Notes: generated from the sequence alone by a model not told the origin. A stretch of 64,000 nt of DNA from Breoghania sp. (GCF_963674635.1 NZ_OY771475.1:4075001-4139000); one strand, 5' to 3'. Shown: positions 17,818 to 26,830, counted from the stretch's first letter. Program-made: numbers and translations.

Positions 17818-18881
17818 TTGACGAGGTTCTGCCCAAGTCGCTCGGGCCAGGCCGCATCCGGGCTCACCTGCACATAGGCCATCCCCGGAAGCCCCGTCTT
17901 GACCATGCGGATATAGCGTTCGAGCAGGGCTTCGTTGATCCGCGCCTTCACCCGGAACATCAGCTTCTGCCGCTCATCGGAGGTTTCGACCGTCTTGGGC
18001 GTGAACTGGGCAACGTCGGCGACATAGCTGATGGAGGCGGGAATGACATAGTCGGGGGCGGCGTCGAGCACGATCCGGACCTCGGAGCCGATCGTCAGGG
18101 GACCCGCGTCTGCGGTGGGCAGGAAGAAGGTCATGTAGACATCGGTCAGATCCACCAGATTGAGGATGCGGCCGCCGCCGGCGACGACTTCGCCCGGCTG
18201 GGCGATCAGGTACTGGACACGGCCTGCCCGGGGCGCGCGCAGTGTGCTGTCGGCGATCTGGCTTTCGATATATTCAAGCGCGGCGCTTGCCGCTTCCACC
18301 GCGGCTTCCGCGTCCACCACCTGTGCACGCGCGGCATTGATGCCTGCATCGGATGCCGCGAGCGAGGCCTCGGCTGCGGCAAGGGCGGCGCGGGCCTGCC
18401 GCTCGCTTGCCTGATCGTCGTCCAGAACCTGCCGGGAAACGGCGTCGGTCTTCACCAGATGTTCGGTGCGGGCAAGCTTCTGTTCGGCCTGCACGAGCTG
18501 GGCGCGGCGCTGCTCCACGACCGCCTCTGCAGACCGCTTTTCCGCCTCGCGCTGGATCACGCGGCTCTTTGCGGTATCGATGCCGATGCGGGCGCGCTGC
18601 CTTTCCGCTTCCGCCTGACGCTTCTGGGCGACAAGCTGGGCGGTGTCCATGCGCACCAGAACCTGATCCCTATCCACGAATTCGCCTTCGGAAACCAGGA
18701 TCTCCGCGATTCGACCGGGGGCCTTGGCGGCGATGTCGATTTCGGTCGCCTCGATACGGCCGTTGCCGCTGGCAATTCCCTCAGGAAGCGTTTCGGTGGA
18801 CAGGCTTTGCCAGAGCGCGAAACCGGCGGCGGCAATTACGATGACAACGAGCCAGACCCAACGGTTCGTGGGGCGTTTCAT
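17814..18881 (-). CDS. HlyD-family periplasmic adaptor (YhiI-like)
   Basis: This 355-residue membrane-fusion protein should bridge the two permeases of the operon to the periplasm or an outer-membrane channel. A single N-terminal membrane anchor (WVWLVVIVIAAAGFALW) is followed by a lipoyl/barrel-sandwich half (NGRIEATEIDIAAKAPGRI), a long Ala/Glu/Arg-rich coiled-coil hairpin, and the second half (LRAPRAGRVQYLIAQPGEVV). It is the first gene of the adaptor, double-ATPase, permease operon. No outer-membrane factor gene is nearby. About 230 bases without a gene separate it from the NAD salvage genes. Confidence 0.9.
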   Translation of the reverse strand: MKRPTNRWVWLVVIVIAAAGFALWQSLSTETLPEGIASGNGRIEATEIDIAAKAPGRIAEILVSEGEFVDRDQVLVRMDTAQLVAQKRQAEAERQRARIGIDTAKSRVIQREAEKRSAEAVVEQRRAQLVQAEQKLARTEHLVKTDAVSRQVLDDDQASERQARAALAAAEASLAASDAGINAARAQVVDAEAAVEAASAALEYIESQIADSTLRAPRAGRVQYLIAQPGEVVAGGGRILNLVDLTDVYMTFFLPTADAGPLTIGSEVRIVLDAAPDYVIPASISYVADVAQFTPKTVETSDERQKLMFRVKARINEALLERYIRMVKTGLPGMAYVQVSPDAAWPERLGQNLVK

Positions 18882-19113
18882 ATGCGCGAACTCCGTCCTG
18901 CGATACGACCGGGTGTGCTTGGGAAAGGGAGCGCCAGGGCTCCAAAACCGGCCTGTTCCGCCATGCGGCGGTGTCTTGATCGATCAGTCGGATTGCACAT
19001 TATCACGTTCGCAAACCTTACGGTATGCAGCCGGGACATGTTCGCGCAAAAGCACCCCGCGCGTGCGGGATGCTGTCTCTTTCAGTTGAAATCGCTGGCG
19101 GGGTCGCCCTGCG

Positions 19114-20493
19114 TCAGGCGGTTGGCACGGGCTGGGCGAGCACGTTGCGCTTGAGGTCTTCGGCCAGTGTTTGCAGCTTTGGCGAAACGGTGACGGGATA
19201 GCTGTCCGCCCCCTTGAGCCGCTTCAGGCCTTCCGGCAGGCGTTCAAGCTGGGCGGCCGCATAGTGGCGGATCTCCATGAGGCTCGGCAGCGGCTCCACC
19301 AGCTCGCCATTGCGCAGGACCGGCTTCAAAAGCGGTTCGCCGGGCGCGTTCTCATCGGCGCTGGTGATATGGTCGCCCGCGATCAGCCCGTTGGCATCGA
19401 GGCTTCGATAGACCTGCGTGGCGCCGGGCCAGTAGGTCTTGCCTTCCGCAAGCTTGCGCCGCGCAGACCCGTCATAGGCCTTGAGCTTGTAGCCGCAATC
19501 GAGCGAGGGCTGGTCGTCGGAGGTCACCAGAGCGGTGCCCACGCCATAGATATCGATGGGCGCGCGCTTGGCGGTAAGCTTTTCAAGCTCATATTCGTCG
19601 AGCCCGCCGCTGGTGATGATGTTCAAATGGCCAAGGCCGCCGTCATCGAGAATGGCGCGGACCTTGTACGCCATTTCCGCAAGATCGCCGCTGTCGATGC
19701 GGACGCCCTTCAGCTTGATGCCCTGCGCATGGAGCGTGGGGGCAAGCTCGACCAGACGCCGGGCCGCGCGCTCGGTGTCATAGGTGTCGAGCAGGAAGAC
19801 CGTCTGGTCGGGACGCGCCATGGCGAAGGCACGGAAGGCTTCCACCTCATCGGAGAAGGTCTGGATGAAGGCGTGGGCCATCGTGCCATAGAGCGGAATA
19901 TCGAAATGACGGCCCGCGGGCACGCTCGCGGTGCCGTCGAAGCCCGCCAGATAGGCGGCGCGAGCGGCCAGCACACCGCTTTCGCCGGAGTGCGCCCGGC
20001 GCAGACCGAAATCGACGATGCCCTTGCCGGGAGCGGCCAGCTTCATGCGGGCGGCCTTGGTGGCGACCAGCGTCTGGAACTGCATGAAGTTGATCAGCCG
20101 GGTCTCGACAAGCTGGGCCTCTGCCACCGGCGCGGTGATGCGCACGATCGGCTCATCGGCGAAGACGATGGTGCCTTCCGGCACGGCGTCCACATGGCCG
20201 GTGAAGCGGAACTCGGTGAGGAAGCGGGCCAGCTGCTCGGAGAAATCGTCGGTGCGGCGCAGCCATTCGATCTCAGCCGGGTCGACGCGCGCGCCCTGCA
20301 GAAAACCGACGAGCTGTTCAAGGCCGGCGGCCATGTAGAACCCGCGATTGTCAGGCATGTTGCGGGCGAAGAACTCGAACACGGCCGTGCCCTCCATCCC
20401 GGCGGCGCGATAGGCCTCCAGCATGTTGAGCTGATAAAGGTCGGTCACCAGCAGGGAGTGGCCGAAATCGGTATCGGAGAGAGTGTCTGCCAT
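19114..20493 (-). CDS. pncB: Nicotinate phosphoribosyltransferase
   Basis: This enzyme converts nicotinate and PRPP to nicotinate mononucleotide, the second step of NAD salvage from nicotinamide. The ATG at 20493 (459 residues, MADTLSDTDFGH) starts five bases after the stop of the nicotinamidase gene; a GTG at 20502 would overlap it. Family motifs include LLVTDLYQLNMLEAY near the N-terminus, IVDFGLRRAHSGESG with the active-site His region, GVRIDSGDLAEMAYKVR and DIYGVGTALVTSDD. It pairs with the upstream nicotinamidase to make the complete two-step salvage route. Confidence 0.92.
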   Translation of the reverse strand: MADTLSDTDFGHSLLVTDLYQLNMLEAYRAAGMEGTAVFEFFARNMPDNRGFYMAAGLEQLVGFLQGARVDPAEIEWLRRTDDFSEQLARFLTEFRFTGHVDAVPEGTIVFADEPIVRITAPVAEAQLVETRLINFMQFQTLVATKAARMKLAAPGKGIVDFGLRRAHSGESGVLAARAAYLAGFDGTASVPAGRHFDIPLYGTMAHAFIQTFSDEVEAFRAFAMARPDQTVFLLDTYDTERAARRLVELAPTLHAQGIKLKGVRIDSGDLAEMAYKVRAILDDGGLGHLNIITSGGLDEYELEKLTAKRAPIDIYGVGTALVTSDDQPSLDCGYKLKAYDGSARRKLAEGKTYWPGATQVYRSLDANGLIAGDHITSADENAPGEPLLKPVLRNGELVEPLPSLMEIRHYAAAQLERLPEGLKRLKGADSYPVTVSPKLQTLAEDLKRNVLAQPVPTA

Positions 20494-20498
20494 GGGTC

Positions 20499-21137
20499 TC
20501 ACGCAGCAATATCGGATGCGGCGATGCGCTGTGCACCGGCCTCATCCATGGCGGCAAGTGCCGCATCAAGCGATCCGTCGAGATCGATCGCCCGGCAGGC
20601 ATCTTCGATCAGGAACGCGTCGAAGCCTTCCTTCAGCGCATCCTCCACGGACCAGCGCACGCAGAAATCCGTGGCCAGCCCGCAGAAGAACAGGCGCTTG
20701 AAGCCGCGTTCACGCAAGTAGCCGGCAAGGCCGGTGCGCGTCTGGCGGTCGTTCTCATAAAAGGCGGAATAGGAATCGATCCCGATCCGGTAGCCCTTGC
20801 GCAGGATCAGCTCGGCACGTTGCGCACGAAATCCGGGGTGGAACTCGGCCCCCTTCGTGCCCTGGACGCAATGATCCGGCCAGACCGTCTGAGGACCGTA
20901 CTCGGCCGCAATGGTCTCGAAGGGCTGCGCGTTTTCCTGCGCGGAGGCGAAGGAAAAGTGGTTGGCGGGATGCCAATCCTGCGTGGCGACCACATGGTCG
21001 AACCGGTCGAGCAGCGCGTCGATCACCGGCACGACCGCATCCCCATCGGCAACGGCGAGCGCGCCGCCGGGCGTGAAGTCATTCTGGACATCGATCACCA
21101 CGAGGCAATCGGTGGGGGTGGGCCGATTATCGGTCAT
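20499..21137 (-). CDS. pncA: Nicotinamidase
   Basis: Nicotinamidase hydrolyses nicotinamide to nicotinate, feeding the phosphoribosyltransferase encoded immediately downstream. The 212-residue protein starts at the ATG at 21137. The catalytic Asp is in VVIDVQNDFTPGGALAV, the metal-binding segment is TQDWHPANHFSF, and the nucleophilic Cys is in FFCGLATDFCVRWS. The isochorismatase-like fold and length agree with PncA. The operon order nicotinamidase then phosphoribosyltransferase is in the direction of the pathway. Confidence 0.93.
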   Translation of the reverse strand: MTDNRPTPTDCLVVIDVQNDFTPGGALAVADGDAVVPVIDALLDRFDHVVATQDWHPANHFSFASAQENAQPFETIAAEYGPQTVWPDHCVQGTKGAEFHPGFRAQRAELILRKGYRIGIDSYSAFYENDRQTRTGLAGYLRERGFKRLFFCGLATDFCVRWSVEDALKEGFDAFLIEDACRAIDLDGSLDAALAAMDEAGAQRIAASDIAA

Positions 21138-21605
21138 CCGTGATCCTTGATCTTTTGCTCTGCCTGAGAATAAGCAGGCGCGCAAACGATGTAGAGCCGG
21201 GCGCAGTCATGGCAAGGCTTGGGTGTCCGGTCAATCCGCTGTTTGATGATTTGAACGCGCCCGTTTACTGGTCGCGCGGGGGCGGATCGAGAAAACGCAA
21301 GCCGGGACAAGGGACTGGCCGCTGCGCCGGGGGTTGTGGCCGGTTCGAGGGAAAGTCCGATTTTTTGCGACACGTCCTCTTCGTGAGATCCGGGATGGTC
21401 CTCATCCGGCTATCGATGTCGCAATTGGCAGGTTCCGGTTCCTCGTGGCCATGGCGCTCCCTGATCACAGAGCGTCCATGGGACGATCATGCCGGGCGGG
21501 CGCAAAGCGGTGGCGAAAAACAGGACGAATGGGGCTGCGTTCGTTTCCGGATTGCGATTACTATCGGCTCCTTCGCGAGAAGATTTCATATCGAAGGAGA
21601 ATGTC
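21138..21605. other. Non-coding stretch between pncA and the ammonia-lyase-like locus
   Basis: The region lies between divergent genes. A frame stays open on the plus strand through all of it into the next gene, but the encoded sequence is low in hydrophobic blocks and looks non-coding, so I do not extend the gene. Near its end AAGGAG at about 21593 serves as a ribosome-binding site for the short frame starting at 21606. No promoter or operator was recognised. Confidence 0.5.
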
Positions 21606-21641
21606 ATGTTGCAGAAGGGATTGGCGAGCGCATGTATCTGA
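21606..21641 (+). CDS. Possible 11-codon leader peptide overlapping the next start
   Basis: A short frame MLQKGLASACI has a good AAGGAG ribosome-binding site nine or ten bases upstream of its ATG at 21606, and its TGA at 21639 lies just after the ATG (21632) of the membrane protein gene in another frame. The arrangement would allow translational coupling or a leader-peptide control of the downstream gene. It may equally be that the AAGGAG simply drives the downstream ATG from a distance. Support is limited to spacing and overlap. Confidence 0.35.
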   Translation: MLQKGLASACI

Positions 21642-22981
21642 CTATTGTTGCGCCATTCCGGACATTGCTCAATCTGGACTCTGATCTTGCCTTCGCGGAT
21701 TCGGCTGAGTTCGTCGATCTCAGCAAATGCGCGCTTTCCAGGTTCGCGGCCAAGCGCGACGTGGCTCGATGTGAGAGCCGGGTGCCGGTCGCCGATACGA
21801 CATACACCCGATATCGCAGTCTGGATGAGGACAGTGATACATGGAATTCCGCACCTGTGGTGAAGTTCGAAATCGGGCAGGGCGATACGGCCGAGATGTG
21901 GACGGAACTGCGCGGCACGAGCCCGGACTTCGCCTTTATCAACGGGTTGTGCGGCCTGACGTTGTTTCTTTTCGACAATACCGTCGGTGTTTTCGTCGTA
22001 ACCGTTGATGCGGCCGATCAGGCGGAGGACGGGCCGAGGATCCCCGGTGATACGCTGGAACGGCGGCTTACGGATTATGCGGCGCAGCTTACGGGGTTGC
22101 TTCAGAAGCGCTACGTGGAAGGCTACATTCGCGAATTGTTGGCCGTGGAGAAAGAACGTGGCGGCCGGCGGCGCGCCCGCTTTATGCGCAGTCCGAACGA
22201 GTTCCTCGCATTTGAGGATCTGCGTAACCACCCTTATCCGCAGTGGAATTCAGAAAAGCCGTCGCTCTTCTGGGTGCACAGGGTGCTGGAACTGTTCCGG
22301 CCCGATGCGCGTGCGCATTGCGCGCCGATGATCCGGCAGCCGGATCTGTATGATCAGGCAGAGGGAGAGAAGTTCCTGACTTGCGCGGGCACGAGCTACG
22401 TCTTCGACGAGAGTGTCTTCGAAAAATACATCAAGGCGCAAGTCTACGGTCAGTATTTTGCAGGCATGTTTGAGGCGATCCGCGTCTCGCAGACCCGGCT
22501 GTTTCGGAATCTTCTGAACGTCAACAAGAAAGTAAAAATCGGCGAGGAAACGGGGCACCTTGACCGACTGGAAAGCAAGATCGCATTGTTGGAAAGCGAT
22601 CTGCATGAGTTCGTGGATGGGCTGCAAAACGAAAGTGCGCGCGCTTTCGCTGGGATCGAGCAGCAATTCGGCCTGTTCTGGATGCTGGAAGCCATGACCA
22701 AGCGCAACCGCCTCCTGCACCAGAGGTTGCGCAGTCTCACCGAAGCACGTAACCGGTTGCGGGGCAAATTCCTCAGCTTCATTCTGGTCACGCTGGGCGG
22801 TGTGCAGCTTCTGGATCTGATCATCTCCATCTGGAGCTATGGCGTGTCGCGCGAAGGCAGCGGGATAATCGGGCTGACCAGCCTTGCAAGGGTGGTTCCG
22901 ATAGATATCGCGCTGAATACGGCGCTTGCGTGTTTGCTGATCGCGGCTGCAAGTTGGGTCTGGTGGCGGGGAAGACCGTGA
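21632..22981 (+). CDS. Unrecognised protein with two C-terminal membrane segments
   Basis: I do not recognise this 449-residue protein. From the ATG at 21632 it begins MYLTIVAPFRTLLNLDSD. The first 240 residues look like a soluble alpha/beta domain with strands such as LTLFLFDNTVGVFVVTVD. Residues from about 290 are helical and charged, with a likely coiled coil around HLDRLESKIALLESDLHEF. Two hydrophobic segments follow near the end (FLSFILVTLGGVQLLDLIIS and IALNTALACLLIAAASWVW), leaving a very short WWRGRP tail. The topology recalls CorA-like proteins, but there is no GMN motif. The ammonia-lyase-like gene starts 13 bases downstream, so the two probably form one transcription unit. A longer in-frame N-terminus back to 21140 exists but appears non-coding. 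Confidence 0.7.
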   Translation: MYLTIVAPFRTLLNLDSDLAFADSAEFVDLSKCALSRFAAKRDVARCESRVPVADTTYTRYRSLDEDSDTWNSAPVVKFEIGQGDTAEMWTELRGTSPDFAFINGLCGLTLFLFDNTVGVFVVTVDAADQAEDGPRIPGDTLERRLTDYAAQLTGLLQKRYVEGYIRELLAVEKERGGRRRARFMRSPNEFLAFEDLRNHPYPQWNSEKPSLFWVHRVLELFRPDARAHCAPMIRQPDLYDQAEGEKFLTCAGTSYVFDESVFEKYIKAQVYGQYFAGMFEAIRVSQTRLFRNLLNVNKKVKIGEETGHLDRLESKIALLESDLHEFVDGLQNESARAFAGIEQQFGLFWMLEAMTKRNRLLHQRLRSLTEARNRLRGKFLSFILVTLGGVQLLDLIISIWSYGVSREGSGIIGLTSLARVVPIDIALNTALACLLIAAASWVWWRGRP

Positions 22982-22994
22982 AAGGGCGGCCTTG

Positions 22995-24379
22995 ATGAAC
23001 GAACTGAAGGATTTCCTCACCACGATCAAGACGGGGCGTCTTGCGACGTCAGTGCTCGCAGGCGGGGAGAAGGTGGATGCCAATTACAGGGAGTTCCGCA
23101 GATATTGCGCGGGCGCACACCGTCGCGTCTATGGGGTGAATACGCTTCCCGGGCATCGCGACGATCATGAGGTCGCTGCCGGGGAACAGGTCAGCTTTCA
23201 GTATGATCTCATCGAGAACCACGCCATCGGTGGACCGCCGTTTCACGATGAGCGGGCAGCCCGTTGCATCACGCTTGCCAAAGTCTATGCCACTGCACGG
23301 CCGGGGGCACTGGTTTCCGGCGGCTTGTTCAGGCGGATGGCCGCCGCAGCGGTGGCCGATGATTTTCGGCCCGAGGTGCCAATCCACGCTTCCTATTCCG
23401 CCGGGGATGTCATTCCGGCGGCGCACTGGGCGCGCGCGTTGCTGGGCTGGATTCAGTCGCACGATCCCTACACGCTTCTGCCGGGCGAGGGGATGGCGCT
23501 TGTCAACGGGGCTTTCGTCCATGTGGGGCTCGCCGCCGCTCTGGTCTTCGATCTTCAGCAGATGTGGACCCGGCTGCTATGTGCGGCGCGTGCGTCGCTT
23601 GAGGTGGCGGGCCACGATGATGGGGTCGAACGGTATTTCCAGCATGGCGCCGATGATTGGTATGATCGAAGCCTCGCCTATCTTTACAGCAGCAGCCACG
23701 CGCGGCGTGGCGCGGTTCAGCCCGCGGTCTCGATTCGGGCGGTGCCACAGGTCGTGAACGCCCTGTGCGGGGCGGTGAGGCAATACTGCGGAGTGCTCGA
23801 CGACGCGTTAAGCCATGCCTCGGGTAATCCGATGTTCGATGCGCAGCTCAGTGATGCCCCGGTGGAAAATGGCTCCTTTCTCGATCCCTGCCTGACGATT
23901 GCCGCGAGCGGGCTTGCGGAGGCAGTGCTGCTGAATGGCTGGGCTTCCGTTCAAAGGGCAAAATTCGTTCTCAGCGGTCAGAGCATTGCGCGGACGAAGG
24001 ATGCTGCCACAGCATCCGATCCCATCGGACTTGTGCAATGGCCGAAGCTTGCCCAGGCCAAACTTGAGCGGATGCGTGTTGCCTGCGGCACACGTGCCTT
24101 CGTCAGTGGCGGCGCAACGTCGCTTGGGGTTGAGGACCTGTGGAGCCATGGGGTGGAGACAACGGCAAATGTGCGCGGGCTCTGTCACTCTTGCAGGAGA
24201 TCCTCGCGATCGAACTCTATTGCGCCTGCGCGGTGCTGGAACTTGCCGATGAGCCCCATCCTTTCGATGAAACGAAGTTGCGTGGTGCGAAAGCGGTTCG
24301 GCTGAACGAGACGGAGGTGTTCGGGATGGCCGCAAAGGCCGCTGCCAACGCGCGCGATTGCCCGGATTTTCTTTTATGA
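22995..24379 (+). pseudogene. Ammonia-lyase (HAL/PAL)-like protein lacking MIO triad, frameshifted
   Basis: The product resembles histidine/phenylalanine ammonia-lyases. Family landmarks are VYGVNT (Tyr46, the place of the catalytic Tyr of HAL), EGMALVNG, SIRAVPQV (Arg kept, the preceding Tyr lost), ASGNPMF and GVEDL with the late Glu. At the MIO site, where HAL reads GASGDLAP, this protein reads YSAGDVIP: Ser135-Ala136-Gly137 instead of Ala-Ser-Gly, so the MIO electrophile should not form. The frame that starts at 22995 becomes unlike the family after about 24176. The frame one base back then continues with ALSLLQEILAIELY, the expected next block, and ends at 24379. One missing base in the CGCGGGC region near 24177 explains this. 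It could be a real lesion or a sequencing error. With the frame repaired, the length is about 461 residues. Confidence 0.65.
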
Positions 24380-24480
24380 CATCCGGTTGAGAGCCCTCGC
24401 CTAAGGGGCAGCCCCAAGTTTTCTGCGCGCAGGTGCGCAGGATATAAGGTTATGACAACCTGCTGGGGGAGATAGCGGTT

Positions 24481-25281
24481 TTGTCCATACGGTCAGCCAG
24501 CGAGAACGAACTCGGCATTCCCCTTCATCACCATGTCTATATCGTTTTGCGCCAGCAGATCCTGGAACGGCATTATCCGCCGGGTGAGGTGATGCCATCG
24601 GAAATGGAACTGTCTGCGCTGTTCGGCGTCTCGCGCATCACCGTGCGTCGTGCGCTGGACCGGTTGCAGAGCGAGAAGTTCGTCTCAAGAGCGCGCGGGC
24701 GGGGCACCTTCGCATTGCCGGTGGTGCCGCCCGCCCCGATCAAGGCGAACCTGCGCGGCATCTTTGAAAACCTCGTCGCGATGGGGCTTCAGACCACCGT
24801 GCGGCTGGTCGAATTCGCGCATGTCCCGGCCTCGCCGGAAGTCGCACTCGCCTTGGCGTGCGCGCCGGGCGATGATGTGCAGCGCGCGGTGCGAATCCGG
24901 TCGCATGAAGATGTGCCGTTTTCCCACCTCACCACCTATTTGCCGCCTGCGGTGGGGCGTCTCTTCAATGAGGCGGATCTGGCGGAACAGCCGCTTCTGA
25001 CGTTGCTGGAAAAGGGCGGCGTGAAGGTGGCGGGGGCCGAGCAGTCGATTTCGGCAAAGCTCGCCGATCCGATCGTGGCGCGGCTGCTCGATACCGAGCC
25101 GGGGGCCGCGCTCGTTTGGGTGAAGCGTCTGGTGCGGGACGATGCAGGCGTTCCGGTCGAGTTTCTTCAGGCCCTCTACAGGCCCGAGATCTACGAGTAT
25201 CATATCAAGATGGCCCGGATCGAAGGGGACAATGCTTCGATCTGGCGCCCGCAGGAGGTATCCGGCACCTGGCCGGCTTGA
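24481..25281 (+). CDS. GntR-family regulator with UTRA ligand-binding domain
   Basis: This 266-residue regulator has an N-terminal winged helix (residues about 15-80; ISRITVRRALDRLQ-like VSRITVRRALDRLQSEKFV with GRGTFA at the wing) and a C-terminal UTRA domain of the HutC subfamily, which binds small-molecule effectors. The start is a TTG at 24481 preceded by GGGGGAG. It sits between the ammonia-lyase-like gene and the PaaK-like gene, all on the same strand, and is the obvious candidate regulator of that group. HutC relatives control histidine degradation, which is notable beside an ammonia-lyase-like gene, but no other hut genes are present. Confidence 0.88.
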   Translation: MSIRSASENELGIPLHHHVYIVLRQQILERHYPPGEVMPSEMELSALFGVSRITVRRALDRLQSEKFVSRARGRGTFALPVVPPAPIKANLRGIFENLVAMGLQTTVRLVEFAHVPASPEVALALACAPGDDVQRAVRIRSHEDVPFSHLTTYLPPAVGRLFNEADLAEQPLLTLLEKGGVKVAGAEQSISAKLADPIVARLLDTEPGAALVWVKRLVRDDAGVPVEFLQALYRPEIYEYHIKMARIEGDNASIWRPQEVSGTWPA

Positions 25282-25317
25282 TCGCGAAAACTGACCACGA
25301 CATCGAAGGCGAATCCG

Positions 25318-26715
25318 ATGGTTGATACGCTGTTCCTCGACGACTGGGATGCTCTGACCCGCGAGCGTGACACGCGCTTTGCCGCCACGCTCGACCGGAT
25401 TTTCGCCTATCACCCCTTTTACAAGGATCTGCTGGCCCGCGCCAAGCTGCGCCGCCGCGATATCAAGGGCGTGGCCGATCTCGCCCGCCTGCCGGTGACC
25501 ACGCGCAGGGATTTCCTGGCAAATCCTCACGCCTTCATCCTGACCTGGCCCGATGGGCCGACGTCGGATGAAAGCAGCGTCTGGGATGTGATGTATACGA
25601 ACGGTTCGAATGGCGCGCCGGTGCCCTTCGCCTCCACCAGCTATGATTTCATGAACATCCTTGCGCTCAATCGCAACATGCTGCGCTTGCGCGGCGCGCG
25701 CGAGGACGACCGCATCCTGAACCTGTTTCCGCTGACCCGTCACCCGCACGGGGCCTTCGCGCGCACCATGAACGCAGCCGCCGCCTTCAACCTGCCCGTT
25801 ACCGCCGCCATGCCCGGCGCGCCCAATGCGCGCCAGCCCGACATCGGCAACGGGCTCGACAAGGTGCTGGACATCGCCCAGCGCACCCGGCCCACGATCC
25901 TCTGGGGGGTGCCGTCCTACATTCGCGAGTTGGTGGCGCGGGCGGATGAGAAATGCGTCAAGCTGCCCTGGGTGCGGCTGGTCTTCGCGTCCCTGGATGC
26001 GTTCAATGAGGGAATGCGGGCGGATCTCACCGCGGGGCTGCGACGGCTGGGGGCGGAGGATCCGCAGGTCAGCGTTTCCTATGGCGCGAGCGAAATGCAG
26101 GGCAGCATGGTGGAATGCGTCAAGGGCGCGGGCTTCCACAATCCGGCGCCGGACCAGTTCTGCTTTGAGGTGGTCGATCCCGATACGCACAGGCCTCTGG
26201 AGGATGGTGAGGAGGGATTGCTGCTTCTGACCCATCTCGACCGGCGCGGCACCGTGATGCTGCGCTATGCGTCCGGCGACATGGGCCGGCTGACCCGCGA
26301 GCGCTGTCCGCATTGCGGGGCTCTGACGGAACGCATCATTGGCGCGCCGAGCCATCATGACGGGTTCGTCAAGGTCAGCGGGCGCCTCATCGATCCGCAG
26401 GCACTGGCCGAGCTGCTTCTGGGGACGGACGAGGTGGCCGATTTTCAGGCCATTGTCGAATATGAGGACATGGTCGGCGGCGTTGGCGGCGGCAAGGGCA
26501 GGGGCAAGACCGGGCCGCGCGATCGCCTGCGCATCCGTGTGGCGCCCACCGGCACAGGACTTGCGGGGCTTTCCCACATGCTGGCGCAGCGTGTGGAAGC
26601 GGTCTTCGAGGTAACGCCGGTGATCGAGATTACCTCCGCCCAGGACCCCATGCTGGCCGGGCGTGGCTGGCGGGTGCGCCCGCTGATGGACCTGCGCGCA
26701 AAAAAACGCCGCTAG
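25318..26715 (+). CDS. PaaK-like adenylate-forming enzyme (phenylacetate-CoA ligase family)
   Basis: This 465-residue protein belongs to the phenylacetate-CoA ligase-like branch of the AMP-forming enzymes, which activate carboxylic acids as adenylates and usually pass them to CoA. The N-terminus shows FAYHPFYKDLLARAKL, typical of PaaK. The P-loop-like segment is YTNGSNGAPVPF, YGASEMQG is the A5 region, and RYASGDMGRLTRERCPHCG contains the A7 Asp and a Cys pair typical of PaaK relatives. The C-terminal domain begins after KVSGRLIDPQAL. The substrate is unknown. Placement behind an ammonia-lyase-like gene would fit an aryl-acrylate type acid, but that partner is probably not a working lyase. 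Confidence 0.82.
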   Translation: MVDTLFLDDWDALTRERDTRFAATLDRIFAYHPFYKDLLARAKLRRRDIKGVADLARLPVTTRRDFLANPHAFILTWPDGPTSDESSVWDVMYTNGSNGAPVPFASTSYDFMNILALNRNMLRLRGAREDDRILNLFPLTRHPHGAFARTMNAAAAFNLPVTAAMPGAPNARQPDIGNGLDKVLDIAQRTRPTILWGVPSYIRELVARADEKCVKLPWVRLVFASLDAFNEGMRADLTAGLRRLGAEDPQVSVSYGASEMQGSMVECVKGAGFHNPAPDQFCFEVVDPDTHRPLEDGEEGLLLLTHLDRRGTVMLRYASGDMGRLTRERCPHCGALTERIIGAPSHHDGFVKVSGRLIDPQALAELLLGTDEVADFQAIVEYEDMVGGVGGGKGRGKTGPRDRLRIRVAPTGTGLAGLSHMLAQRVEAVFEVTPVIEITSAQDPMLAGRGWRVRPLMDLRAKKRR

Positions 26716-26830
26716 ATCCGGCATGTTGCGCAAGAGGGAAGGTAGGCCTGGGAAAACGCGGGCGCGCCAGCAAGGAAAAGGCAGGGCCACGCAGTCCTGC
26801 TTTGTCCGTTTGGGGACGGGAGCGGCGGAT

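Noticed and set aside
21140..21631. A 164-codon N-terminal extension of the membrane-protein gene
   Set aside because: The extension lacks hydrophobic blocks and reads like non-coding sequence. The ATG at 21632 begins protein-like sequence.
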